Positions 1-9,300 of a stretch of DNA of 15,856 nucleotides are shown piece after piece; position 1 is the first letter of the stretch; every line of letters starts with the position of its first letter. The position numbers and the translations under genes are program-made. Under the pieces are notes generated by a model that made no database searches, was not told the origin of the DNA, and saw only the letters and a program-made list of their open reading frames with translations. The stretch comes from DATFKA01 sp042095835 (lineage in GTDB: Bacteria > Bacteroidota > Bacteroidia > Chitinophagales > Saprospiraceae): positions 1-15,856 of the forward strand of contig JBELML010000149.1 in assembly GCA_042095835.1 (NCBI GenBank). The letters are read 5' to 3'.

Positions 1-60
1 TTTCAGTAGGAATAATAAAAAATTGTAGTGTGATTTTTTTGGTGCGTTTGCCCTACCTAA
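1..60 (+). repeat. Terminal repeat copy A, upstream of the GH16 gene
   Basis: The first 52 bases match the reverse complement of 15802-15852 with four mismatches and one extra T. The longest identical blocks are the first 13 bases (TTTCAGTAGGAAT), ATAAAAAATTG, and the end block GGTGCGTTTGCC. A further shared ACCTAA lies at 55-60. Inside it, an A-rich run and a T-rich run can pair into a weak AU-only stem around a 9-nt loop. It sits about 80 bases before the GH16 start, in the same orientation relative to its gene as copy B is to its own. It could be a dispersed repeat, a shared leader or regulatory element, or a terminal inverted repeat. The sequence alone does not decide. Confidence 0.8.
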
Positions 61-139
61 CATAAAAATGACAATTTCATTACTGCAAATTCTTATTTTG
101 CAGGGAGGCTTAAATTTTTGATTTTCAAACTAGAACCGT

Positions 140-2581
140 ATGCAACTTAGATTTATACTTTTAGTAGCTGTTTTGTGCACTACTAGCTTACTCATTGCCC
201 AATGTCCTAACCTCGTATGGTCAGATGAATTTGACGGTACTGCCTTGAATGAAGATTTTTGGAATTTCCAAATTGGAGATGGCTGCGATGAAGGTATCTG
301 TGGCTGGGGGAATAATGAGCTGCAGTATTATAAAAGAGAGAATGTCGAGGTGAGTGAAGGTACCCTCAAAATAATCGCTCAAGTAGAGAATTTTGGTGGA
401 AAAGAATACACTTCTGCCAGAATCAATACAAAAAACAAGGCCGATTTTACTTACGGTCGATATGAAGCCTCCATAAAATTGCCTTATGGCAATGGCTTAT
501 GGCCTGCCTTCTGGATGCTGTCTACCAGCCAAAAATATGGCCGCTGGCCCCAAAGTGGAGAGATCGATATTATGGAATTTGTAGCCTCCAAACCAGAGGA
601 AGTATTGGGTACGATTCACTTCGGTAATGTATGGCCCAACAATCAATTCCAAGGCAAAGATTTTATCCTTGAAGATGCAGACTTTCCGGAGGATTTCCAC
701 GTCTTTGCAGTAGAGTGGGAGCCAGGCGAAATCCGTTGGTATGTCGATGATCAGCTCTATTTGATCAAGCGAATTGAAGACGTTTCGCCATTTCGTTGGC
801 CTTTTGATCACGATTTTCACTTTTTGTTGAACGTGGCTGTTGGAGGAACTTTAGGTGGCTTTGTTTCGAATAGCATGCTTCCCGCTACGATGGAAGTAGA
901 CTACGTGCGCGTGTACGATGGTTTTTTACCTTATGTAGCTGGTGAATCCATCGTTGAAAATCGCGCCCAAGAGGTAGAATATAAGGTAGAGAATTTCTCA
1001 AGTAGTAATAATGTGATTTGGTCAGTACCCGAGGGTGCCACGATTGTGAGTGGACAAGGCACCAAAACGGTCACTGTCAATTTTGGAGCGGTAGGCGGTG
1101 AAGTGAAAGCGACCTTTAACGATGGTTGTGCTAATCGGGAGCAAGTTATAGAGGTAGCAGTAGAGAAACCATTCGGTCGTACCCTCGCCTTCGAAAACTT
1201 TGATGACCAAGCTCAGGTAATTTTTAACTCTACTACCGGAACCCTAAACGAAGTGACCAATCCACAAGCCAATAACCTCAACAACAGCTCCATTGTAGGA
1301 GAGTATACCCGTAATGGTAATGAAAGGTTTGACTTGTTGGTGTATGATGTCACAAGCATCAGTTCGGCAGTTCCTTTTCTAACAGGTGATCAGAAGTTCT
1401 TTATGGATGTGTATACCGAAGCACCTAGTGGAACAGAGATACTGCTCCAGCTAGAAACCAATAGTGCTCAAGGGGATAATTTTCCTACAGGAAGACATAG
1501 TCGCTACGTAGCAACGGTCACCAAAAATAATGAATGGCAGCGCCTGGAGTTTAGCCTTTTGGATAGACCCGATGCGAGTGCCTCCAATAGTGGTATTCGG
1601 AAAATGATTTTACTATTTGCTTCTAATACCTTTACCAGCGATACCTACTATTTCGACAATTTGGATAGCTATGGGATCATCCCTGATTCGGATGGAAATA
1701 TTCCTCCGAATGCAGCCATTACTAATCCAGCCAACGGGTCCATTTTGCCCAAAGGAAGTACCGTCACTATCGAAGTAGACGCCGAAGATGAAGATGGTTC
1801 CATTGCTCAAGTCGCGTTTTTTGTAGATGGCGCTTCCATAGGTGTAGATGATAGCGCTCCTTTTACTTATGAGCTTAGCGTACCAACGGGAAGCTCCAGT
1901 ATCGCAGCTATTGCTACCGATGATGAGGGCAAAACTAGTATAGCTTCGATCATAGATATCACTGGGCCAGCGGGAGATATTCCCAATAATGTACTCGTCT
2001 CAGAACTAGCCGTCGGCCAAAGTACTGCTGGCAATTATAGGCTAGGTACGGCTACCGTGAAAGTAATCAATGACCTAGGTTTTCCAGTCGCCAATGCTTT
2101 GGTGAAAGGTAGTTTTTCAGGAACCTTTAATGAAAAAGTAGAGGCCATGACGGATGATGATGGGCAAGTGTTTCTACAAACAAGTAAACAACAAAAGGGA
2201 GGTGTTTTGGTCAACTTTTGTGTGGAAGCAGTAGAGGCAGCACTCCCCTATGCTGCTACCGCTAACCTGAGGACTTGTACCTCTGGTAATGCCGCTCTAC
2301 CAACTGTAGGCAACCTGCCGATTAACCTAGAAGATTTATCAGCACAAGATCGGTTTTCGATTTTTCCTAATCCGGCCGAAGATGCGCTCTTCATTCGCTA
2401 TGAAGGAAACAGTCCTATCGAAACTGTAGAAATTTATTCTATTGATGGCAGGCGAATGCAGCAAACTATACTGACATCAAACCAAAAAATGCTAGATATT
2501 TCTACCTTTAAAAAAGGGATATACTGGCTACGAGCAATTGACCAAGAAGGGCAAGTGTTTACTAAGCGATGGATTAAATAA
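140..2581 (+). CDS. Secreted GH16 laminarinase-type endo-beta-glucanase with T9SS sorting domain
   Basis: This 813-residue protein is predicted to hydrolyse beta-1,3(-1,4)-glucans such as laminarin outside the cell. Residues 1-20 form a signal peptide. Residues ~25-261 are the GH16 domain, with the signature EIDIMEF at 141-147: Glu141 would be the nucleophile, Asp143 the helper and Glu146 the acid/base. The bulged E-x-D-x-x-E form is typical of laminarinases. After it come a PKD-like domain (~265-343), a carbohydrate-binding-like beta-sandwich (~347-513), a bacterial Ig-like domain (~523-612) and a second Ig-like domain (~620-715). A type A T9SS C-terminal domain (~737-813) begins near FPNPAEDALF. 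The domain order after the catalytic core is judged by eye. The gene stands alone: no SusC/SusD pair or other glycosidase is beside it, so it is not in a visible polysaccharide utilisation locus. The catalytic assignment is firm; the exact glucan is inferred. Confidence 0.93.
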   Translation: MQLRFILLVAVLCTTSLLIAQCPNLVWSDEFDGTALNEDFWNFQIGDGCDEGICGWGNNELQYYKRENVEVSEGTLKIIAQVENFGGKEYTSARINTKNKADFTYGRYEASIKLPYGNGLWPAFWMLSTSQKYGRWPQSGEIDIMEFVASKPEEVLGTIHFGNVWPNNQFQGKDFILEDADFPEDFHVFAVEWEPGEIRWYVDDQLYLIKRIEDVSPFRWPFDHDFHFLLNVAVGGTLGGFVSNSMLPATMEVDYVRVYDGFLPYVAGESIVENRAQEVEYKVENFSSSNNVIWSVPEGATIVSGQGTKTVTVNFGAVGGEVKATFNDGCANREQVIEVAVEKPFGRTLAFENFDDQAQVIFNSTTGTLNEVTNPQANNLNNSSIVGEYTRNGNERFDLLVYDVTSISSAVPFLTGDQKFFMDVYTEAPSGTEILLQLETNSAQGDNFPTGRHSRYVATVTKNNEWQRLEFSLLDRPDASASNSGIRKMILLFASNTFTSDTYYFDNLDSYGIIPDSDGNIPPNAAITNPANGSILPKGSTVTIEVDAEDEDGSIAQVAFFVDGASIGVDDSAPFTYELSVPTGSSSIAAIATDDEGKTSIASIIDITGPAGDIPNNVLVSELAVGQSTAGNYRLGTATVKVINDLGFPVANALVKGSFSGTFNEKVEAMTDDDGQVFLQTSKQQKGGVLVNFCVEAVEAALPYAATANLRTCTSGNAALPTVGNLPINLEDLSAQDRFSIFPNPAEDALFIRYEGNSPIETVEIYSIDGRRMQQTILTSNQKMLDISTFKKGIYWLRAIDQEGQVFTKRWIK

Positions 2582-2598
2582 GAAGGTGGCTTCCAGCT

Positions 2599-2650
2599 AT
2601 AACAATAGATGCTCGATATAGCATACATCGAGCATCTATTGTTATTTTAA
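2599..2650 (+). terminator. Strong intrinsic terminator after the GH16 gene
   Basis: A perfect 19-bp inverted repeat (2599-2617 with 2627-2645, left arm ATAACAATAGATGCTCGAT) surrounds a 9-nt loop. It is followed by a T-rich tract, TTATTTT. It starts 18 bases after the stop codon. The stem is unusually long and perfect for a terminator and is almost symmetrical, but nothing lies in the opposite direction that it would need to terminate. It separates the GH16 gene from the efflux operon. Confidence 0.8.
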
Positions 2651-2795
2651 CATTAACTTTTCTTGATATCTCATCCTACTTGCTTTCTTTTCCTCTTTAT
2701 TTCCTATTTTACTACAGCACAAATCATCACTAAACTCGCTTTTTCCCCGACGAATCAGCTCATTCACCGAATAAACTATACCACAAAGAATAACT

Positions 2796-2813
2796 ATAAC
2801 CGTTAGCGGTTAT
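2796..2813. promoter_or_regulatory. Palindrome upstream of the efflux operon, candidate operator
   Basis: ATAACCG-TTAG-CGGTTAT is a perfect 7-bp inverted repeat around 4 bases, 37 bases before the first gene of the efflux operon. Operators of TetR- or MarR-type repressors of efflux pumps often have this form and position. No regulator gene is adjacent, so the binding protein would be encoded elsewhere. The stem is short and not followed by a T-run, so a terminator is less likely. The role is inference. The rest of 2651-2850 holds no gene and no clear TAnnTTTG promoter element. Confidence 0.4.
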
Positions 2814-2850
2814 CCTAGAAATTTATTTAAGGCAGATTTCAGATTTGTGT

Positions 2851-5196
2851 ATGAGAAAAACACTGCTATTTATATTCGGATTATTATGCTCTTGCTCAAG
2901 TCTCTTAGCTCAAGAGACGCTCAAGCTGGCCTTTGTCAGTGATGCAGGCGATGCGAGTAATGACTTCTTTGAGCAAAATATCAGGATAGAGATCACCTCC
3001 TTGCTGAGTAATACCTACGCACTATCTTTTGAGCGCTTTGAGGCAGCGGAAAATAGCCCTGCTGGCCTCCAAAGCGTCATTAATGAAGCTTATCAGAGCG
3101 AAGCCGATATTGTAATAGGCCTAGGTGTCAACTCTTGTCTATTGATGGGGCGGCAAACTAGTCTTAGCAAGCCTACTATCCTGTCGATCATCTTAGATTC
3201 TGAACTACAGCGGATTCCTATTACGCCAGAGGGAACTTCTGGGGTGCCTAATCTTTCCTACATACAATCGCCTTTTAATATCGGTAGAGATTTGGAAGCG
3301 CTTTACGAAATTCTACCTTATAAGAAACTAGGCATCCTGAATGCAGAATCGCTAGAAGAGGTAGAGTTTAATGCCTTCTTTGGTTTGAAAAATGCCTTCT
3401 CGAATGCCTCATTTGAGTCGATTAATGTAGCCAAAACACCTGGAGCAACACTCGCTAGAATTAATCCTGAAATTGATGCCATTTATATACTCCCTATTTT
3501 CAATGAGCTGGATTCGGTAGAATTAGAAGTGCTGCTTGATAGTATTGCTCGCAGGGGTATTCCAACGATGTCTTTACTGAGTTCGCCAATGATAGAAATG
3601 GGCGTTTATGCTGCCTACGAAACGGATGGTAATCTACAGCGCATTCCTCGCCGAATCGCCTTAAATGTCTTAAAAATTATGGAGGGACAGCAAGCAGGAG
3701 ATTTGCCAGTGAGCATGCCTAGCTTCACCGAAAACCTCCTTTTCAATATGAAAACGGTTAAATCTACAGGGATTTTTCCAAGTTGGGACATGATGGCCAA
3801 GAGTGTCCTCCTGAATGTAGTTGCCTCCGATAATGGTGATCGTCAGATCTCGCTGCAAAGCTCTATTTCAGAGGCTTTACAAAACAATTTGACCGTAAAA
3901 ATTGCAGATAAAGAGGTGCGAATTGCCGAACAAGAGGTAGCGATTGCTAAAAGTAATTACCTGCCGCAAGTCAATGCTAGTGCTTCAGCGCTGGCCTTGG
4001 ATGAGAATACCGTCCGTACTTCTTTTGGTACGCGAGGCTATTTCAATGTATCGGCTTCGGCTACTCTAGAACAACTCGTTTTATCAGAACCTGCTCTAGC
4101 TAATATTGCTATCCAGAAGTTACTGTTGGCCAGCGAAGAACAAGCGCTTAAGCAGAGCGAGTTAGATGTCGTACTCGATATCTCCAATGCCTATTTAGGA
4201 ATTTTACAAGGTTTGGCCTTGGTCGAATTGCGTAATGATAACGTGCAGGTCACCCGTAAAAACTATGATATTGCTACGGCTAAAGAAGAAGTTGGCTATG
4301 GGGGCACTAGTGATGTATTCCGTTGGCAAAGTGAATTGGCTTTAGATAATGTAGATTTGAATACGGCTAGAGCACAGTATCGACAAGCTTGTTTCAATAT
4401 CAATGCCCTCTTAAATCGACCTATTAAAGAATCTTTTGAAATTGCCGACATAGAGCTTGCCGACAGTCTATTATTGGTGATGGACAAGCGATTATTTCCG
4501 CTTATCAATAATCCAGGAGATTTAGAGTTGTTTGCTGACTTTTTAGTAGAAGAAGCCTTTAAGAACCTTCCTGAAATACAGCAGCTAAGCTTAGGAAAAG
4601 CTGCTCAAGAAAGAAGCCTGCTTTCTCAAAAAAGAGCCTTCTATCTACCTTCGGTGGCCCTCTCTGGCCAATATGATTATCCTCTTGAGAATAGTGGTTT
4701 CCCAGAAGGGGTGATGCCCATCGAAATGAAACCCACCTATAACGTAGCGCTAGGCTTACAAATTCCCATTTTTCAGGGAAATAGCCGTAAAAGAGCTCAG
4801 GAGCAAACGCAGGTTGGTATTTACCAATTGAATGATCAGCTACAAGACCTTAGGAATAATTTAGAACTACGGGTAAGATCCAATCTGGAAATAGCCGCTG
4901 CTTCCTTTAGTAATCTGGAGCTCTCGCGAGAAGCGGCTCAAGCAGCTGAAAAGAACTTTGAAATTGCGCAGAATAACTACCAACAAGGGCTGCTCAACGT
5001 GACCTCTTTAATCGATGCACAGAATGCTGCACTGGGCGCAAAAATAAATGCCACTAATGCGGCCTACACCTTTATGAGTGACTTTTTAGCGGTAGAACGC
5101 GCCTCTGGATATTATCATTTTTTGGCTTTACCACAAGAACAAGAGGCCTTTTTTGCTCGATTCATTGCTTTCATTGCCCAAAATAGAAATGACTAA
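2851..5196 (+). CDS. TolC-family outer-membrane channel fused to an N-terminal periplasmic-binding-protein-like domain
   Basis: This is the outer-membrane component of a tripartite efflux system. The ATG at 2851 is chosen over an in-frame TTG at 2845 because it places MRK directly before the signal peptide hydrophobic stretch; this gives 781 residues. Residues 1-21 are a signal peptide (cleavage near SLLAQ). Residues ~22-325 resemble the ABC substrate-binding family PF04392 (TrpX-like): an early IVIGLGVNS strand, a central LPYKKLGILNAES segment, DAIYILP, GIPTMSLLSSPMIEMG, and a closing ILKIME-type region with DLPVSMP and a NMKTVKSTG-like end. Residues ~330-765 carry the two OEP repeats of TolC with long coiled-coil segments. 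Normal TolC proteins are ~420-490 residues, so the extra ~300 residues are a true fusion in one uninterrupted frame. No ABC importer is nearby, so the binding domain probably serves the pump, perhaps by sensing or delivering ligand in the periplasm. The TolC part is certain; the PF04392 assignment is strong but made by eye. Confidence 0.88.
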   Translation: MRKTLLFIFGLLCSCSSLLAQETLKLAFVSDAGDASNDFFEQNIRIEITSLLSNTYALSFERFEAAENSPAGLQSVINEAYQSEADIVIGLGVNSCLLMGRQTSLSKPTILSIILDSELQRIPITPEGTSGVPNLSYIQSPFNIGRDLEALYEILPYKKLGILNAESLEEVEFNAFFGLKNAFSNASFESINVAKTPGATLARINPEIDAIYILPIFNELDSVELEVLLDSIARRGIPTMSLLSSPMIEMGVYAAYETDGNLQRIPRRIALNVLKIMEGQQAGDLPVSMPSFTENLLFNMKTVKSTGIFPSWDMMAKSVLLNVVASDNGDRQISLQSSISEALQNNLTVKIADKEVRIAEQEVAIAKSNYLPQVNASASALALDENTVRTSFGTRGYFNVSASATLEQLVLSEPALANIAIQKLLLASEEQALKQSELDVVLDISNAYLGILQGLALVELRNDNVQVTRKNYDIATAKEEVGYGGTSDVFRWQSELALDNVDLNTARAQYRQACFNINALLNRPIKESFEIADIELADSLLLVMDKRLFPLINNPGDLELFADFLVEEAFKNLPEIQQLSLGKAAQERSLLSQKRAFYLPSVALSGQYDYPLENSGFPEGVMPIEMKPTYNVALGLQIPIFQGNSRKRAQEQTQVGIYQLNDQLQDLRNNLELRVRSNLEIAAASFSNLELSREAAQAAEKNFEIAQNNYQQGLLNVTSLIDAQNAALGAKINATNAAYTFMSDFLAVERASGYYHFLALPQEQEAFFARFIAFIAQNRND

Positions 5197-5201
5197 ACGA
5201 A

Positions 5202-6329
5202 ATGAAGAACCAATTCATCTTATTAATAGCCATCTTCTTACTTGTCGCCTGTGGTGGCGGTAAAGAAGAAGTAGCACAACAGGTGGTTTACCGTCCGATC
5301 AAGTTTGCGAAGGTCACCAATGCTAGCGCGCACACCATTCGTAGCTTTACAGGTATTGCTCAGTCCGAAAAGGAGGCCAAACTTAGTTTTCGAGTTGCTG
5401 GAACCGTACGGTCCTTAAATGTGAAACTAGGAGATCGAGTACGACAAGGACAAGTGATTGCAACTATTGATCCTGCTGATTACTCTATCCAAGCAGATCA
5501 AGCGGTAGCCAGCCAAAAAGGAGCAGAAGCTAATTTGAAAAGCTCCGAAAATCAATTGATCATTGCACGCTCTAATTACCAGAGAATCGAAAAGCTCTAT
5601 GAGAATAATAGTGTGCCCTTGAGCGAGTTTGAGCAAGCTAAATCTAATTTCGAAACGGCACAATCTCAATATGAAGCAGCCTTGACTCAGGTGACTTCTG
5701 CACAAAAACAAAGCCAGTCTGCTCGTAATCAAGTCAAGTACACCCAATTGATTGCTCCTTTTTCTGGTATTATTTCTTCTGTGATGATTGAGGCCAATGA
5801 AATCGTAGGATCAGGTACGCCTGTGGCTATTTTGAGTGCCATCACTAAACCAGAAGTGAATGTAGGTATCCCAGAAAACTTAATCACTCAAATTAAAAAA
5901 GGTCAGGAAGTGGATATTCGCTTTTCGGTTTTACCGGATGCTACCTATCAAGGAACCGTACAGGAAGTGAGCTACGCGGCCGGCAACTCCCCGACCTATC
6001 CGATCATTATTGGGATCGACAATCCGAACGAAACGATCCGTCCGGGAATGGCTGCTACAGTGAGCTTCGATTTGGGAGCTAAAGATGCGTCTAATGCCTT
6101 GGTTTGTCCCGTTAAGGCAGTGGGGAGCGATGCTAAGGGGAATTTTGCTTTCCTCCTTGAGCAAAGTGGTGACGGTATCTATAAAGTCAATAAGCAATCT
6201 ATTGAAGTGGGTGATCTCCTGGCCAATGGTTTTCTGGTTAAAGCAGGATTGGAGGAAGGAGACCTAGTAGCTACTGCTGGACTAAAATCTCTACTCAATG
6301 GTATGGAGGTTAAATTAATTGAAGATTAG
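5202..6329 (+). CDS. RND efflux periplasmic adaptor (membrane fusion protein), lipoprotein
   Basis: This 375-residue adaptor links the inner-membrane pump to the TolC-type channel. It has a lipoprotein signal peptide ending in LVAC, with Cys17 as the lipidated residue. A split lipoyl domain (~60-92 and ~180-212, with VKLGDRVRQGQVIATID) flanks an alpha-hairpin (~93-178) of Gln/Ala-rich heptads. A beta-barrel domain follows (~217-290, ending IRPGMAATVSFDL), then a membrane-proximal domain (~298-372). The length and order are those of HlyD/AcrA-type adaptors of RND pumps. The ATG lies 5 bases after the stop of the channel gene, and the next gene follows after 10 bases, so the three are almost certainly one transcript. 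Substrate cannot be told from the sequence. Confidence 0.93.
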   Translation: MKNQFILLIAIFLLVACGGGKEEVAQQVVYRPIKFAKVTNASAHTIRSFTGIAQSEKEAKLSFRVAGTVRSLNVKLGDRVRQGQVIATIDPADYSIQADQAVASQKGAEANLKSSENQLIIARSNYQRIEKLYENNSVPLSEFEQAKSNFETAQSQYEAALTQVTSAQKQSQSARNQVKYTQLIAPFSGIISSVMIEANEIVGSGTPVAILSAITKPEVNVGIPENLITQIKKGQEVDIRFSVLPDATYQGTVQEVSYAAGNSPTYPIIIGIDNPNETIRPGMAATVSFDLGAKDASNALVCPVKAVGSDAKGNFAFLLEQSGDGIYKVNKQSIEVGDLLANGFLVKAGLEEGDLVATAGLKSLLNGMEVKLIED

Positions 6330-6339
6330 AACAAGCTTT

Positions 6340-9300
6340 ATGAATCTTACTAAGTTAGCCATCGATAATAGTCGCGTTACACTAATGGTCCTAGTCGTCA
6401 TTATTGTCTTAGGGCTGGTCGGCTACAACAACCTGTCTCGGGACTCCATGCCTCCTTTTACGATTAGGGTCTGTACGATAGTGACCAACTTCCCGGGAGC
6501 TTCTCCAGATCGAGTAGAAGAGTTGATTACCGATAAAATTGAGAAAGTTGTCCAGGAACTACCGGAGCTAAAAAATGTGACGAGTGAGAGCCGTACCGGC
6601 TTGTCCGTAGTGAGTGTGTCGCTAGTCGATGATATTCCTAAAGAAGAATTACAGCCGGTCTGGGATCGCCTCCGCCGAAAGATTGAAGCTATTCAAGAAG
6701 ATTTACCTACTGGGATCAAGGGCCCCAATGTCAAGGATGATGGTATTGGAGTGGTTTATGGTATCCAACTCGCATTAAAAGGCGATGGCTATTCCTATTA
6801 TGAGTTGAAACAAACAGCGGATGATATTCGCGACGACTTGATCAAATTAGAGGATGCCTCCGAAGCGATTATTAAGGGTATACAAGAAGAGCAGATTTAT
6901 GTAGAGTTTGATAATGCGGCTTTGGCCAAATTGGGTATTTCGGCAGCTCAGCTGCAAAATATTATTTCCGCAACCAATATTGTATTTCCTGGTGGAGAGG
7001 TCAGTTTAGAAGATGAGCGGATCGTTTTAGAGCCTACCGGAAACTTTGAGAATCTAGATGATTTAAGAAATACCATTATCAATGTAGGAAATGAAGGCCA
7101 AACTGTAAAGTTGGGAGAAATCACCAAGATAAGTAGGGCTTATCAGGTACCTCAAGAACGCATTGTCAGTATAGATGGTCGAGCAGGTTTAGTGATTGCT
7201 GTGGCTTTAAAAGATGGAGCCAACTTGATTGAACTAGGCAAGCAAGTCGATGAGAAAGTGCTACAATACAACAAAACCTTGCCTGTTGGTCAATCGGTCA
7301 GTAGGGTCTCTTCAAGTGATTACTACGTCGATGTGAAGATTCAGGATTTTATTGTTAATGTTTTACAGTCGGTAGGCATTGTATTGGCCGTGATGCTTCT
7401 CTTTTTAGGTCTACGCACAGGAATCGTAGTAGCTAGTCTAATCCCCGCTGCTATGGTCATGACCCTCTGGTTAATGGACCTCTTCAATGTGGGTTTGAAC
7501 CAGGTCAGTCTAGCCGCTTTAATTATGGCGCTGGGTATGCTGGTAGATAATGCAATTGTAGTCTCCGAGGCGATCATGGTCAAGATGGAACAAGGTACTC
7601 CCGTCAAACAAGCAACTATCGAGGCTTGTAAGGAGCTGATGATTCCGCTTTTAGTGTCTTCCTTGACCACTTCTGCGGCCTTCCTTGCTTTCTTTCTTGC
7701 AGCAAACACTATGGGAGAGATGATGGGGCCACTATTTGTAGTGATCACTATGGCGCTACTTTCTTCTTGGTTGATGGCTATGACGGTGATCCCTTTAATG
7801 GCTATGGTGATGATTCGCGTACAGGTGAAAAATGGAGAAGAGAAGCCGGGCTTATTTGAGCGATTGAGTGTTTATTACCGTCGCCTCTTGGAAGGTGTTT
7901 TGAGCTATTCCTGGTTGTTTGTGATTGGTATTGTTGGACTATTTTTTGGCTCCTTGGTCCTGTTTACCAAGCTTCCCTTTTTATTCTTTCCAGACAGTGA
8001 TCGCAATTTGGTCACGATGGATGTCAACTTGCCTTTGGGGACCAAGATTGAAAAAACCACCGCTGTAGTTCAGCAAATCGAACAATTTATTCTGGACAGT
8101 CTATCGACTCATGAGGATAGAGCAAGAGGGATTCTTGATTTTTCAACTTTTATTTCCGAAGGCCCTGAGAGTTATGATCTAGGCTATCAGCCTGGCGAAG
8201 CTAATTCGGGTTATGCGCATTTGCTCCTTAATACCAGTAGCTTTGAAGATAACCAATATGTAATTGACCTTTTAGATGCATTTTGCTTTAATCAATTGCC
8301 CGACGCGGAGGTCAATATTGCACCCTTAGCAGGAGGTGGTGGAGGTGGCTCCGATGTAGAAATACGGCTTTCTGGTAATGATCCTGCCGAATTATACGCC
8401 CTTAGTGAGCAGATTAAGGAACAGATGAATAGTCTACCCATGACTAAAAATATCAAGGACGATTGGGGACCAAAGATTAAGAAATTTTTGATTGACATCG
8501 ACCAAGATAAAGCCAATAGAGCAGGACTCTCCAGCCAAGATATTGCAACTTCTTTAAAAACAGCCCTCTCAGGCTTTAATGCAGGAGATTTTAGAGACGA
8601 CGAAGACAATATCCCGATTATTATGCGGAGCCTTGGTAGTCAGGAAATCAATGCGATGGATCTAGAATCGGTCCCGATCTTTTCTCAAAATAGCGGTCGG
8701 AATGTACCATTGGTACAAGTCGCGCAAATCAAAACAGAATGGCAATACCCCAAAATCAAAAGAAGAGATTTGTATCGTACAATGGTGGTTAGCTGTGATG
8801 CAGCTACAGGCTATACCGCTACCGATGTCACCAGCGAGCTTACGCCTTGGTTAGCCGAAGCTGCTGAGGCTTGGAAGCCTGGATATACCTATGATTTAGG
8901 AGGAGAAAGCGAACAAAGTGCGGAAGCTATGGGTGCCGTCATTGCTCAATTGCCGCTGGCGGGTTTTATCATATTATTGCTATTGATTTCTCAATTTAAC
9001 TCCTTTCGGAAAACAGGACTGGTACTGAGTACCATACCACTTGGTATTATCGGTGTGATCTTTGGTCTGCTACTTTTTGGCTCTTATTTTGGCTTCATGG
9101 CTTTTTTAGGGATCATTTCCCTGGCAGGTATTGTGATCAATAATGCGATCGTACTCATCGATCGAATACAAATCGAAGAAGATATGGGCAAAGAGACACA
9201 ACTAGCCATTGTCGATGCCGCCGAGCAAAGATTTCGCCCTATTCTCTTGACTACTTTTACGACGACTTTGGGTATGATTCCACTTTATCTTGGGGGAGGC

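Noticed and set aside
2845..2850. TTG start adding two residues to the TolC fusion
   Set aside because: The ATG at 2851 gives a clean MRK signal peptide and a more usual start codon.
6319..6339. TTG start for the RND pump overlapping the adaptor gene
   Set aside because: The ATG at 6340 starts with the typical MNLTKLAI sequence just before TM1 and leaves a normal 10-base spacing.
7341..7748. 135-residue minus-strand frame inside the RND gene and similar shadow frames elsewhere
   Set aside because: They lie wholly inside well-supported genes on the other strand and show no domain, start site or signal of their own.
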